In this document: one piece after another, positions 16,478 through 24,117 of the stretch
Layout of the letters: every line of letters starts with the position of its first letter
Numbering within the stretch: the first letter of the stretch is position 1
Assembly: GCA_020718085.1 (NCBI GenBank)
Contig: DYDB01000001.1
Span: 1 to 47,383 of the forward strand
Length of the DNA: 47,383 nt
Direction of reading: 5' to 3'
Origin: Micavibrio sp.
Lineage (GTDB): Bacteria > Patescibacteriota > Minisyncoccia > Moranbacterales > GCA-2747515
Made by a program: the position numbers and the translations under genes
Notes under the pieces: model-generated
The model's database searches: none
Told to the model about the DNA's origin: nothing
Seen by the model: only the letters and a program-made list of their open reading frames with translations

Positions 16478-18028
16478 ATGCATGACATTTTGATCAAAAA
16501 CGGTTTTGTTGTCGATGGTACCGGCAGTAAGGGTGAAAAAAAGGATATTGCGATCAATAACGATGTGATCACTGAAATGGGGGATCTGTCTGGTGACCCG
16601 GCAAAAGAGGTGATCGATGCAGAAGGATTGGTCATTGCACCAGGTTTTATTGATATTTCAAATCGATCAGATACGCGATGGCGTCTATTTGTTGATCCAC
16701 AAATGGAGAGTATGTTATATCAAGGAGTTACAACCATCATTGGTGGGAACTCCGGCACGTCATTGGCGCCTATTTATAACGAGGAAATGATGCAATCTTT
16801 GCGTAAATGGTATGATGTGAAGAGCATAAATATTGATTGGCAAAGCGTGTCGGACTTTCTTTCTATTATAGAAAAAAAGAATCTCGCTTTAAATTTTGGT
16901 ACATTTGTGGGTTACGGTACATTACGCAGGGGACTGACTGGTGATGTATCACGTGCGCTTACCGCAACGGAATTTATGTCGATCAAAAAACACATTACTG
17001 AAAGTTTAGATCAAGGTGCCTTTGGTGTATCTACAGGACTAATCTATTCTCACGAAAGGAAAGTGACGAAAGAGGAATTACACATGATTGGCGAACTGGT
17101 CAAAAAAAATAAAGGGTTATTTGTGGCTCATTTAAGAGATGAAGGAGATCGTGTGATCGAAGCTGTGGATGAGATCTTGGAGATGCAGGAGAAAACGCAC
17201 GCGCGTACGCATATTTCTCATCTGAAAGTAATGCAGAAGCACAATTGGCCATCCATGGTCAAAATAATTGATCGTATTGCAAAAACATCGGTAACGTTTG
17301 ATATTTACCCATACACATTTTCAGCAACTGTTTTGTATACATTTTTACCGGAATGGGTTAGTGAGGGTGGACGACGCATGATGCTGGAGAGATTGCGCAA
17401 TAAAAAAATACGCGAGCGAGTTGTTATGGAAATGACTAAGGGATACGATCTGTCACGCGCAGTTGTTGCTGAAACACAGCGGTCGCACTATTATTGTGGA
17501 AAAACATTTCAAGAAATATCCAAAAAACAAGGCAATAGCATCAACGATGCTGTTTTGGATGTTCTGCTTGCGTCAGATGGCCAGGTTGTTGTTTTTTGTG
17601 AGAGCATGAGTGAAGAAAATATTGTGCGTGGTATTCAAAGTGAAAATTCTGTGATCTCATCGAATGGCGCGGGCTTGACGATTGCAAAAAGAAATGAGAA
17701 CATGGAGCATCCGCGGTCATTTGGAGCATTTCCTCGTGTATTCGCACGTTATGTAAAACAACAAAAAATTTGTGATATGGAAACCATGATCCACAAATGC
17801 ACACAGAAAGTTGCTCAAGAACTTGGCATTATTGATCGTGGTGTTATTGCAAATAATATGAAAGCGGATATTGTCATTTTTGATCCAGAACAATTTTCCG
17901 ATTGTATGGAACAGGGATATGAATATCGCTATGCACAGGGCGTGCGTTGGCTTGTTGTGAATGGACAAATAACAGTCAAATATGGTAAATATACAGGAGT
18001 ACGTTCCGGTGAAGTAATTAGAAAGTAA
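16478..18028 (+). CDS. D-aminoacylase (N-acyl-D-amino-acid deacylase) homologue with substituted active site
   Basis: 516 aa, full length for the amidohydrolase-fold D-aminoacylase family. It has LIKNGFVVDGTG, IDAEGLVIAPGFIDI, YQGVTTIIGGNSGTSLAP, VAHLRDEGDRVIEAVDE, ARTHISHLK, HPRSFGAFPRVFARYV and the C-terminal ADIVIFDPEQF. Key residues differ. The HxH after GFID is replaced by Ser61-Asn62-Arg63. The ligand Cys of GNCG is Ser92, and the catalytic Asp (usually SDG) is Asn396. The two later His (218, 248) remain. It may be catalytically dead, metal-free or repurposed. It lies 5 nt before murD, suggesting a link to D-amino-acid or peptidoglycan metabolism (inference). Confidence 0.75.
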   Translation: MHDILIKNGFVVDGTGSKGEKKDIAINNDVITEMGDLSGDPAKEVIDAEGLVIAPGFIDISNRSDTRWRLFVDPQMESMLYQGVTTIIGGNSGTSLAPIYNEEMMQSLRKWYDVKSINIDWQSVSDFLSIIEKKNLALNFGTFVGYGTLRRGLTGDVSRALTATEFMSIKKHITESLDQGAFGVSTGLIYSHERKVTKEELHMIGELVKKNKGLFVAHLRDEGDRVIEAVDEILEMQEKTHARTHISHLKVMQKHNWPSMVKIIDRIAKTSVTFDIYPYTFSATVLYTFLPEWVSEGGRRMMLERLRNKKIRERVVMEMTKGYDLSRAVVAETQRSHYYCGKTFQEISKKQGNSINDAVLDVLLASDGQVVVFCESMSEENIVRGIQSENSVISSNGAGLTIAKRNENMEHPRSFGAFPRVFARYVKQQKICDMETMIHKCTQKVAQELGIIDRGVIANNMKADIVIFDPEQFSDCMEQGYEYRYAQGVRWLVVNGQITVKYGKYTGVRSGEVIRK

Positions 18029-18032
18029 ATTT

Positions 18033-19430
18033 ATGGATGCAAAGTGGTTTAAAGGAAAAAGAGTGACGGTTTTCGGTATTGGGCTACTTGGTGGTGGTGT
18101 AGGCACAATTCGTTTTCTTGTGGAAAATGGTGCACGTGTGATTGCCACAGATATTAAAAACAAGGAGCAACTTGCACATTCCTTGGAACAAATGAAGGAT
18201 TTGAAAAATGTGGAATATGTTCTAGGGCAACATCGGCGGGAGGATTTTACGAAAGTTGATATGGTGATCAAGACACCTCAGGCACAATGGACAAATAAAC
18301 ATATTGCACTTGCCATTAAAGAAGGTATCCCTGTAGAAGTTGATTCGAGTTTGTTTTTTAAATTATGCAAAGTGCCGATCATTGGCATTACGGGCACCAA
18401 GGGAAAAACTACTACGTCAAATTTGATCCATCATATTTTAAAAAAGGCAAATAAAAATCCGATCAAAATTGGTATTGGACAAATGCCGGTTCTTGATCGT
18501 TTGAAATTGATCAAAAAAAATTCTGTCGTGATATTTGAATTGTCGAGTTGGCGATTGTCCGGTCTAACGAAAGCACATATGAGTCCGCATATTGGAGTTT
18601 TTACAAATTTCTTTCCGGATCATATGAATTATTATCGCACCATGGATGAATATTTATTTGATAAGAAGAATATTTTTGTGCATCAGAAACCGAAGGATTG
18701 GTTTATTTGCAACAGGGATGATGCAACCGTTGGCGCACTCTGTCGTGAAGCAAAGGGAAATATGATGATGATTGCATCACAGCATATCTCGGATGGTCGT
18801 AGTGTATTTTGCGAAAATGGGGAGATCTATATTAATGATGGAATTGATATTTCTGCAGTGATGTCTGTAAAAGAGAATCCATTGCGCGGAACACATAATA
18901 CTAATAATGTAATGTGTGCAATGGCCGCCGCTTTTGCATACGGGGTTTCTCCAAAGGCAATTGTAGCTGGTGTAAAAAGTTTTCGTGGAGTGCCGCATCG
19001 TTTAGAATTGGTAGATGAAAAAAAAGGTGTGAAATATTATAATGACACTGCAGCCACTAATCCTCAGTCTGCCATTGCGGCACTTCAATCCTTTACTGAA
19101 CCAATTATTTTAATCGCTGGTGGAGCAGATAAAAATTTGAATTACGAGAAGTTCGCAAAAGAGATCGTGAATGTGGTCAAAGGTGTAGTTTTTATCAAGG
19201 GTGACGCTACAGATAAAATTGTGCGATTGATCAAAAAGGAGCTGGGGAAGGATCAAGAAAAAATCGCATTTGAGATCGTGGATGCAATGGATAAGGCAGT
19301 TGAAATTGCATCGCTGGGTGCACAAAAAGGTGACGTTGTGCTTTTATCGCCAGGAGCAGCGAGTTTTGGTGTTTTTGCAAATGAATTTGATCGAGGTAAT
19401 CAATTTAGATCATGCGTGTTATCATTGTGA
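18033..19430 (+). CDS. murD: UDP-N-acetylmuramoyl-L-alanine--D-glutamate ligase
   Basis: 465 aa. N-terminal Rossmann-like domain with GIGLLGGGVG (about 16-25), ATP-binding P-loop GITGTKGKTTTSN (about 116-128), central FTNFFPDHMNYY, and C-terminal NDTAATNPQSAIAAL and LSPGAASFGVF. It adds D-Glu to UDP-MurNAc-L-Ala in the cytoplasm. murF sits 26 kb away in the dcw cluster, so murD is dispersed here. It follows the D-aminoacylase homologue by 4 nt. Assignment as MurD rather than another Mur ligase rests on the LSPGAASFG motif and domain order. Confidence 0.9.
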   Translation: MDAKWFKGKRVTVFGIGLLGGGVGTIRFLVENGARVIATDIKNKEQLAHSLEQMKDLKNVEYVLGQHRREDFTKVDMVIKTPQAQWTNKHIALAIKEGIPVEVDSSLFFKLCKVPIIGITGTKGKTTTSNLIHHILKKANKNPIKIGIGQMPVLDRLKLIKKNSVVIFELSSWRLSGLTKAHMSPHIGVFTNFFPDHMNYYRTMDEYLFDKKNIFVHQKPKDWFICNRDDATVGALCREAKGNMMMIASQHISDGRSVFCENGEIYINDGIDISAVMSVKENPLRGTHNTNNVMCAMAAAFAYGVSPKAIVAGVKSFRGVPHRLELVDEKKGVKYYNDTAATNPQSAIAALQSFTEPIILIAGGADKNLNYEKFAKEIVNVVKGVVFIKGDATDKIVRLIKKELGKDQEKIAFEIVDAMDKAVEIASLGAQKGDVVLLSPGAASFGVFANEFDRGNQFRSCVLSL

Positions 19431-19464
19431 GATAAACAGGGGATTTTGAGAGTAATATAGACCC

Positions 19465-19493
19465 TTGCGTTATTTTGTGTTTTTTGATACAAT
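19465..19493 (+). promoter_or_regulatory. Promoter for tRNA-Ala
   Basis: TTGCGT (19465-19470), 17 bp, TACAAT (19488-19493), with TGA extended -10. Predicted start is near 19500. Confidence 0.6.
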
Positions 19494-19498
19494 CGTTA

Positions 19499-19517
19499 TT
19501 GTGATATAAAATCACAA
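19499..19517 (+). other. Inverted repeat at the start of the tRNA-Ala transcript
   Basis: Perfect 7-bp arms TTGTGAT (19499-19505) and ATCACAA (19511-19517) around ATAAA, at the predicted transcription start. It could be an operator or a 5' hairpin removed by RNase P. Confidence 0.4.
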
Positions 19518-19538
19518 GGTTACATAAGGAAACTTTAT

Positions 19539-19611
19539 GGGCCGGTAGCTCATCTGGTAGAGCGCCTCACTTGCACTGAGGAGGTGGCGGGTTCGAGTCC
19601 TGTCCGGTCCA
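19539..19611 (+). tRNA. tRNA-Ala (TGC)
   Basis: Acceptor GGGCCGG/CCGGTCC, anticodon stem CCTCA/TGAGG with loop CTTGCAC (anticodon TGC), T-arm GCGGG-TTCGAGT-CCTGT. It has the G3:U70 wobble, the main identity element read by AlaS, also encoded here. Discriminator A; CCA is not encoded. Confidence 0.95.
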
Positions 19612-19622
19612 CAATACGGAAA

Positions 19623-19683
19623 AAAAGTTAAAAGGAAAAAGTTTATAAAGTAGTGCACTTTCAACTTTTTTCTTTTAACTTTT
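19623..19683 (+). repeat. Long near-perfect inverted repeat between tRNA-Ala and the tRNA-Ile region
   Basis: 21-nt arms at 19623-19643 and 19663-19683 match at 20 of 21 positions. The 19-nt loop holds a smaller hairpin AAAGT...ACTTT. The A-rich left and T-rich right arms could end the tRNA-Ala transcript. Confidence 0.55.
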
Positions 19684-19686
19684 CGC

Positions 19687-19747
19687 TGTATAAGGGCGAT
19701 TAGCTCAGGTGGTTAGAGCGCGCTCGCCGCGGCGAGTAATGACGAGG
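19687..19747 (+). pseudogene. tRNA-Ile 5' fragment with palindromic insert
   Basis: Bases 19687-19722 are identical to 19782-19817 (tRNA-Ile 5' half plus 7 nt upstream). The anticodon-stem segment is then replaced by the perfect palindrome CTCGCCGCGGCGAG. The sequence resumes with TAATGACGAGG (19737-19747), the tRNA-Ile anticodon 3' side. A second palindrome follows, TGACGAGG-CTT-CCTCGTCA. No anticodon loop or T-arm is left, so it is not a functional tRNA. Confidence 0.75.
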
Positions 19748-19788
19748 CTTCCTCGTCACGCGGAAAAATTAAAAATAGTGAAGTATAA

Positions 19789-19862
19789 GGGCGATTAGCT
19801 CAGGTGGTTAGAGCGCGTCACTGATAATGACGAGGTCCGAGGTTCAAGTCCTCGATCGCCCA
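19789..19862 (+). tRNA. tRNA-Ile (GAT)
   Basis: Acceptor GGGCGAT/ATCGCCC, D-arm AGCTCAGGTGGTTAGAGC, anticodon stem CGTCA/TGACG with loop CTGATAA (anticodon GAT), T-arm CGAGG-TTCAAGT-CCTCG, discriminator A. CCA is not encoded. It is the only intact copy among three partial or complete copies in 0.5 kb. Confidence 0.95.
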
Positions 19863-19866
19863 CAAT

Positions 19867-20118
19867 ATGTACACAACATATGTCTTGGAAAATATGCAAA
19901 AACGCATATACATTGGACACACAAAAGATCTTAACGATAGACTTCAGATGCATAATGATGTATCTGAAGAGAAGATGCGTTTCCATAAAACAACATATAA
20001 AAAAGGTCCATGGCAGGTGATCTATGAAAAAGCATTTTCAACTCGATCAGAAGCACGTGCACATGAACAATTTCTAAAATCAGGAAGAGGAAGAATGACA
20101 CTGTCATCTTACCGATAG
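19867..20118 (+). CDS. Small GIY-YIG nuclease-domain protein between tRNA-Ile copies
   Basis: 83 aa, starting 4 nt after the tRNA-Ile 3' end (AAT-ATG). GIY-YIG motifs: TYVLENM (positions 4-10), IYIGHTKDLNDRL with the catalytic Arg25, and the metal-binding Glu67 in AHEQFLKSG, then a short SGRGR tail. This is the compact UPF0213/YhbQ-like form widespread in Patescibacteria and Bacteroidetes. It is followed by a 38-nt copy of the tRNA-Ile 3' half. The placement suggests a tRNA-targeting or tRNA-hitchhiking element, or a tRNA/DNA-processing nuclease. Function is not established. Family is clear. Confidence 0.85.
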   Translation: MYTTYVLENMQKRIYIGHTKDLNDRLQMHNDVSEEKMRFHKTTYKKGPWQVIYEKAFSTRSEARAHEQFLKSGRGRMTLSSYR

Positions 20119-20145
20119 GCAGGGAGCGCGCCCATCTGAGGCGGG

Positions 20146-20183
20146 TAATGACGAGGTCCAAGGTTCAAGTCCTCGATCGCCCA
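20146..20183 (+). pseudogene. tRNA-Ile 3' fragment downstream of the GIY-YIG ORF
   Basis: Matches the intact tRNA-Ile 19825-19862 except for one base in the T-stem (G to A), which breaks a pair. The 5' half is absent. Immediately upstream is a GC-rich hairpin, CGCC-CATCTGA-GGCG, where the anticodon arm should be, echoing the insert in the upstream 5' fragment. Confidence 0.75.
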
Positions 20184-20187
20184 CAAA

Positions 20188-20218
20188 AACATCCCTAGAA
20201 ATAGGGGTGTTTCTTTTT
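20188..20218. terminator. Terminator after the tRNA-Ile/GIY-YIG region
   Basis: AACATCCCTA (20188-20197) pairs with TAGGGGTGTT (20202-20211), 4-nt loop, then TCTTTTT. The A-run on the left side may also end the minus-strand PEGA gene. Confidence 0.75.
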
Positions 20219-20235
20219 AAAGGGGTATATCACTT

Positions 20236-21699
20236 TTAGAAAATGAGACTTTCTTTCTCGGGAAATTCAATAGAACGTAAGCCGCGTTTAATGTTATCGT
20301 AGGAGTCGATAAAATACAGTCGATCCATTTTGTGTTTATTGATCAATTTGGTATTTTTTTCTGTTAGTGAAATGATGGTGTCGGTGATGCGATTGCTGCG
20401 ATAGTCCAATTCTGTGATCTTAATATCGTTGTTTATGGTAAAAATAACGTGCTCATAATCCTTTGCAAAATGTACATTATCTATTAATTGTGAAAAACGC
20501 ACAATTGAATGAACCTCATCTTCTTGTCGTATAGGCTGCGCTTCCCAATCACGTGCAAAATAGATGAATATTTCAAAGGGGGAATAAAACAATATCTTTT
20601 TCCCGTCGTCGGAAAAATGTGCACCAATAATGCCTGTTCCAACTTTTTTGTTGTAAATATTACGGTCACCTTTATTGTAGATGTGTAGTGTTTGAGTAGT
20701 GTCATTGAGGATTGCTATGCGATGTGTGTCATAGGCATCAAGACGCACGCTTTTCGTTTCTTGTGGAAGATCAAAGGTGATCAATTCCTCCAATTGTGAT
20801 CCTCGAACATCATGATCATGAAGAAGAACGTGTTCTTTGTTTAAAACATAAATTCCATCATCAGTAAAATCATATGCGAGTACGTTTTCTGAGACTTGTT
20901 CTGTGGTGATTGTCATATCATCAGTAATTTTTCCACGAAATAATTTTTCTTGAGCTAGGAAAAAAAATGCATCACGTTCCTTTGGGTCCCAACGTACGGA
21001 AGACAGCTGTCCAAGTGAAATTTTTTCAGAAAGAAGAAAAGAATCGTTGGTTTTTGTATAAGCAATTGCATAATCCTTTGATGATGAATCGTCAATGTTT
21101 TCAAGCGGAATGATTAATTCTCGACTGGAGGGGGACCATTCAATATTTTCATTTTTGTTTTGTGTAAGATCTTTTTGCATAAAGAGAAATGTGTTGGTAA
21201 TGCTGTCTTTTTTTGTATCAAATACATGGACTGTCTGCACCTTGCCGATTTGTTTAGAACATGCAAAAAGATTTTCTTCTGGAGCTGGAAAGAACTGGTC
21301 AATATCCGTTATGGCATAGTTTGACGTTTCATAATTGTTGCGCAACAAGAGCACATTCCAAAATTCTGTAGAAAGACCACTGTGTACGGGAACTGATTTT
21401 TCCCACGTTCTATAGCCATCTGCTGAAATAGCAAGAGTGTGCTGTTTTGCGCGGATCCCATGAATCTCATAAGAGTCATTGATCACGTTAATTAATTTTG
21501 ATTGGGGTATGTGTCCATCAATGTTTACTCCGATAGTTTTGGGATTTGACTTGATGGTGATCGATCCAGTGTGGATAAAGATCTTCTGCGCAAAATCGTG
21601 ACGATAACCAAAAACAAAAAATAATATTACAGCAGTTGTAATAAAATAGGAGATAGTTAGTGTCCAAAAGAATATGCGTCTGGGAATGGGGGTTTTCAT
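20236..21699 (-). CDS. Membrane-anchored PEGA-domain / beta-propeller-like protein
   Basis: 487 aa from the ATG at 21699 (CCT-ATG); a longer frame has no better start. One N-terminal membrane helix (about 9-29) is followed by a PEGA domain: GSITIKSNPKTIGVNIDGHI (about 45-64) and KQHTLAISADGYRTWEKSV. About 380 residues of WD/propeller-like beta repeats follow, with NIEWSPSSRELIIPL, SVRWDPKERDAFFFL and IGAHFSDDGKKILFYSP. PEGA proteins are typically surface- or S-layer-associated. The partner is unknown. It is transcribed divergently from a small membrane protein. Confidence 0.8.
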   Translation of the reverse strand: MKTPIPRRIFFWTLTISYFITTAVILFFVFGYRHDFAQKIFIHTGSITIKSNPKTIGVNIDGHIPQSKLINVINDSYEIHGIRAKQHTLAISADGYRTWEKSVPVHSGLSTEFWNVLLLRNNYETSNYAITDIDQFFPAPEENLFACSKQIGKVQTVHVFDTKKDSITNTFLFMQKDLTQNKNENIEWSPSSRELIIPLENIDDSSSKDYAIAYTKTNDSFLLSEKISLGQLSSVRWDPKERDAFFFLAQEKLFRGKITDDMTITTEQVSENVLAYDFTDDGIYVLNKEHVLLHDHDVRGSQLEELITFDLPQETKSVRLDAYDTHRIAILNDTTQTLHIYNKGDRNIYNKKVGTGIIGAHFSDDGKKILFYSPFEIFIYFARDWEAQPIRQEDEVHSIVRFSQLIDNVHFAKDYEHVIFTINNDIKITELDYRSNRITDTIISLTEKNTKLINKHKMDRLYFIDSYDNIKRGLRSIEFPEKESLIF

Positions 21700-21730
21700 A
21701 GGTATATGTAAAAATTTATTGTGAATTGAT

Positions 21731-21778
21731 AGTATAATACATATTATACTACAAATCAACACTTATGTAGTGTATAAT
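21731..21778. promoter_or_regulatory. Divergent promoter region with inverted repeat
   Basis: Minus: TTGATT (plus 21754-21759), 17 bp, TATACT (plus 21731-21736). Plus: TATAAT (21773-21778) with a weak TACAAA 17 bp upstream. A perfect inverted repeat AGTATAAT-ACAT-ATTATACT (21731-21750) covers the minus-strand -10. Confidence 0.5.
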
Positions 21779-21805
21779 GATATTGTTTTTAATAAAATAA
21801 AAGGT

Positions 21806-22261
21806 ATGGATTTTTTTTCAACAAATGCGTGGATCATTTTAGGTGTTATTGCTGCAACAGGCATTGTACTCGCACCAATTGTGCAGGTTGTGTGGATATT
21901 GCGATTTTTGATGGCAAGCTATGTCGCATTATGTCTCGTGCTTTTGATGCCGGAAAATATGATGTTCAATGCATATGCAAGTAGCATATTTTTTGGATGT
22001 TATTTGATCATTTTTACTTTGGTGGAAAAAGGGCGTTTTTTTGATGTGACGGAATGGATGGCAGGAAGATTCAGTTTTCAGATCTTTGGATTGGGTCTTT
22101 TGACAACATTCTTTCTTTCGGCAATCGTGTGCAATCTTTTGAATTTTTCGTACATGGAATCTTTTATGGCAAAAGAAATATATGATATTTTTATAGAATA
22201 CATTTTTTATTTTGCTATAGCACCGCTTCTTTTTGCCATTCTTTTTGCAAAGCGACTATAA
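21806..22261 (+). CDS. Small integral membrane protein of unknown function
   Basis: 151 aa from the ATG at 21806 (GGT-ATG). Four to five hydrophobic segments: about 9-30, 32-50, 57-76, 95-117 and 125-147. No recognisable domain, catalytic motif or conserved polar residues in the helices. It is divergently oriented to the PEGA gene and stands alone before tRNA-Lys on the other strand. Nothing in the context fixes a role. Confidence 0.6.
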   Translation: MDFFSTNAWIILGVIAATGIVLAPIVQVVWILRFLMASYVALCLVLLMPENMMFNAYASSIFFGCYLIIFTLVEKGRFFDVTEWMAGRFSFQIFGLGLLTTFFLSAIVCNLLNFSYMESFMAKEIYDIFIEYIFYFAIAPLLFAILFAKRL

Positions 22262-22289
22262 AAAAAGCCGTCAAAAATGAATGTGACGG
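22259..22289 (-). terminator. Terminator for tRNA-Lys
   Basis: On the minus strand CCGTCA (plus 22284-22289) pairs with TGACGG (plus 22268-22273), followed by a run of T (plus A-run 22260-22266). Confidence 0.65.
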
Positions 22290-22304
22290 ATCTCTTTGTT
22301 CTTG

Positions 22305-22377
22305 TGGGCGCAGAGGGATTCGAACCCCCGACCATCTCCTTAAAAGGGAGTTGCTCTACCGACTGAGCTATGCGCCC
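22305..22377 (-). tRNA. tRNA-Lys (TTT)
   Basis: Minus strand: acceptor GGGCGCA/TGCGCCC, D-arm AGCTCAGTCGGTAGAGC, anticodon loop CTTTTAA (anticodon TTT), T-arm GGGGG-TTCGAAT-CCCTC region. CCA is not encoded. It has its own consensus promoter and terminator. Confidence 0.95.
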
Positions 22378-22401
22378 GCAAATATATAAATAACAGTGTT
22401 G

Positions 22402-22430
22402 ATTATACAAAAGAATAAACAGGGTGTCAA
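22402..22430 (-). promoter_or_regulatory. Full-consensus promoter for tRNA-Lys
   Basis: On the minus strand: TTGACA (plus 22425-22430), 17 bp, TATAAT (plus 22402-22407), both hexamers perfect. Confidence 0.85.
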
Positions 22431-22468
22431 CAGTGGTTTTTTTGCATGGAGTATTGTATGATATATTT

Positions 22469-23518
22469 ATGAAATATTTAATAATAGTGAGTTTGGTTTT
22501 TGCCGTAGTTGGGGCATCTGGATGTACGTCGCTTGGAGGCATGAAGAATGCAACGGGGGGCATTATGAGAAGTGAGGATACTGGGCGCACATTTGAACTA
22601 CGTGGCACAATTGATGAAAAACATTCACTTGCACAAATGAATGTGCTATCCATAGCCATTGATCCTGTAAATAGTAGTACGGTTTATGTTGGTACGGATC
22701 GAAATGGTGTGTATGTAAGTACAGACGCATCTTTATCATGGAAGCAAATTGATGTAAAATTGAGCAATATTCACAATATCATTATTGATCCCTCTCATTC
22801 GCAGACACTCTATGTGAGCGGCATATACAATGGTCGTGGAAGTGTGATTCGTAGTGATGATGGTGGCGTTAACTGGCGTCGTGTGTACGTCGAACCGGAA
22901 AATGGCACAAATATCACTTCTATGGCAGTTTCCCAATACGGTAGCGGTGCTGTATATATTGGTACGAGCGGTGGAACTATTGCGCGTACAACAAATGGTG
23001 GGGAAAGTTGGGAAAACTTGTATCATGCAGACAATAGTGTCGAAGAAATTTTGATTGATGCAGGAAATAGCAGCACATTATACGCTTTGATCAGTGGCAT
23101 GGATATTGTGCGTACGCAGGATAATGGCGCAACATTTGATAGTGTGCGTAAATTAACGCGAGAACGTAGCGTGCAATTGCTTTATGAAGGCAAGTTGTTC
23201 TCTATGACAATTAGCCCTACAGCATCTGGCACAATTTTTGTCGGTACGGATAAGGGGATATTTCGATCTACAGATTATGGACAGTCATGGACAAGTATGG
23301 ATGTCATCGCAAGTACAATCGGCATACCAATTCATGCAATTACAATTAGCCCACATAATGCCGATCAAATTATGTATGCCGCAGCCAAGGCGGTGTATAC
23401 GAGTGTGCCAAATGGTTGGGTAATCACTGATACGGCGAGTGATCGCATTGTGGATGTAATCAAATATGATCCAATCAATTCACAGGTTGTGTATATTGGT
23501 CTCAAACAAGTTAAATAA
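22469..23518 (+). CDS. Lipoprotein with BNR/Ycf48-like beta-propeller repeats
   Basis: 349 aa from the ATG at 22469 (TTT-ATG). Lipoprotein signal: MKYLIIVSLVFAVVGASGC, cleavage before Cys19. The rest is a set of Asp-box/BNR repeats such as SEDTGRTFELRG, STDASLSWKQI, SDDGGVNWRRV, TTNGGESWENLY and STDYGQSWTSM. This is the sortilin/Ycf48-like propeller type. It should be a membrane-tethered extracytoplasmic binding or assembly protein. No catalytic residues are evident. It lies 19 nt upstream of frr, with no terminator between. Confidence 0.85.
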   Translation: MKYLIIVSLVFAVVGASGCTSLGGMKNATGGIMRSEDTGRTFELRGTIDEKHSLAQMNVLSIAIDPVNSSTVYVGTDRNGVYVSTDASLSWKQIDVKLSNIHNIIIDPSHSQTLYVSGIYNGRGSVIRSDDGGVNWRRVYVEPENGTNITSMAVSQYGSGAVYIGTSGGTIARTTNGGESWENLYHADNSVEEILIDAGNSSTLYALISGMDIVRTQDNGATFDSVRKLTRERSVQLLYEGKLFSMTISPTASGTIFVGTDKGIFRSTDYGQSWTSMDVIASTIGIPIHAITISPHNADQIMYAAAKAVYTSVPNGWVITDTASDRIVDVIKYDPINSQVVYIGLKQVK

Positions 23519-23537
23519 CAAATTAGAATAAAATTTT

Positions 23538-24095
23538 ATGTATAAAGAAATAATTACGTTGCATAAGGTTGCACTGGAGGGCGCTATTGAACATTTTGAG
23601 AATGAATGTGCAAAAATTCGTACAGGAAGAGCAAATCCGGGCATTGTAGAAAATATTATGGTGGAGTGCTACGGCGTTCCAACACCAATCAAACAAATTG
23701 CAAATATTTCCGTGCCAGAAGCGAGGCAATTGTTGATTCAACCATGGGATCGATCGAGTTTGCAAGCGATGGAAAAGGCAATTACCGTCGCAAATGTCGG
23801 TGCCAATATTTCAAATGATGGCATTGCAACGCGGCTGATCTTTCCTCCGATGACTGAAGAAAATCGAAAGAGCCTTGTAAAAGTTTTAAATCAAAAAGCA
23901 GAAGAGGCTCGCGTGGGCATACGCACAATTCGCGAGGATATGTGGAAAGAAATTCAGAGACTGGAAAAATCTGGTGATATTACAGAAGATGAGAAATTTG
24001 CCGGTAAGGATGAGTTGCAGGAAGTTATTGATTCTTATAATAAAATTGTGGAGGAGATGCGCAAAAAGAAAGAACAGGAAGTTATGACCATTTAA
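23538..24095 (+). CDS. frr: Ribosome recycling factor
   Basis: 185 aa, the normal length. Conserved core: IRTGRANPGIVENIMVECYG (about 28-47), ISVPEARQLLIQPWD, FPPMTEENRKSLVKVLNQKA and GIRTIREDMWKEI. With EF-G it splits the post-termination ribosome. Start TTT-ATG without Shine-Dalgarno. It is followed 22 nt later by rseP, a common frr-neighbourhood arrangement with envelope genes. Confidence 0.95.
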   Translation: MYKEIITLHKVALEGAIEHFENECAKIRTGRANPGIVENIMVECYGVPTPIKQIANISVPEARQLLIQPWDRSSLQAMEKAITVANVGANISNDGIATRLIFPPMTEENRKSLVKVLNQKAEEARVGIRTIREDMWKEIQRLEKSGDITEDEKFAGKDELQEVIDSYNKIVEEMRKKKEQEVMTI

Positions 24096-24117
24096 TTTTA
24101 GACAAAATATATACATT

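Noticed and set aside
19694-19862. Group I or archaeal-type intron in tRNA-Ile
   Set aside because: The intact copy has no insertion; the inserts in broken copies are only about 15 nt palindromes with no intron core.
19795-19986. Minus-strand ORF containing GDRGLEPRTSSLSV
   Set aside because: This is the antisense translation of the tRNA-Ile gene, a well-known annotation artefact.
22207-22659. 150-aa minus-strand ORF across tRNA-Lys
   Set aside because: It runs through the tRNA, its promoter and the 5' ends of two genes; tRNA-derived residues are visible.
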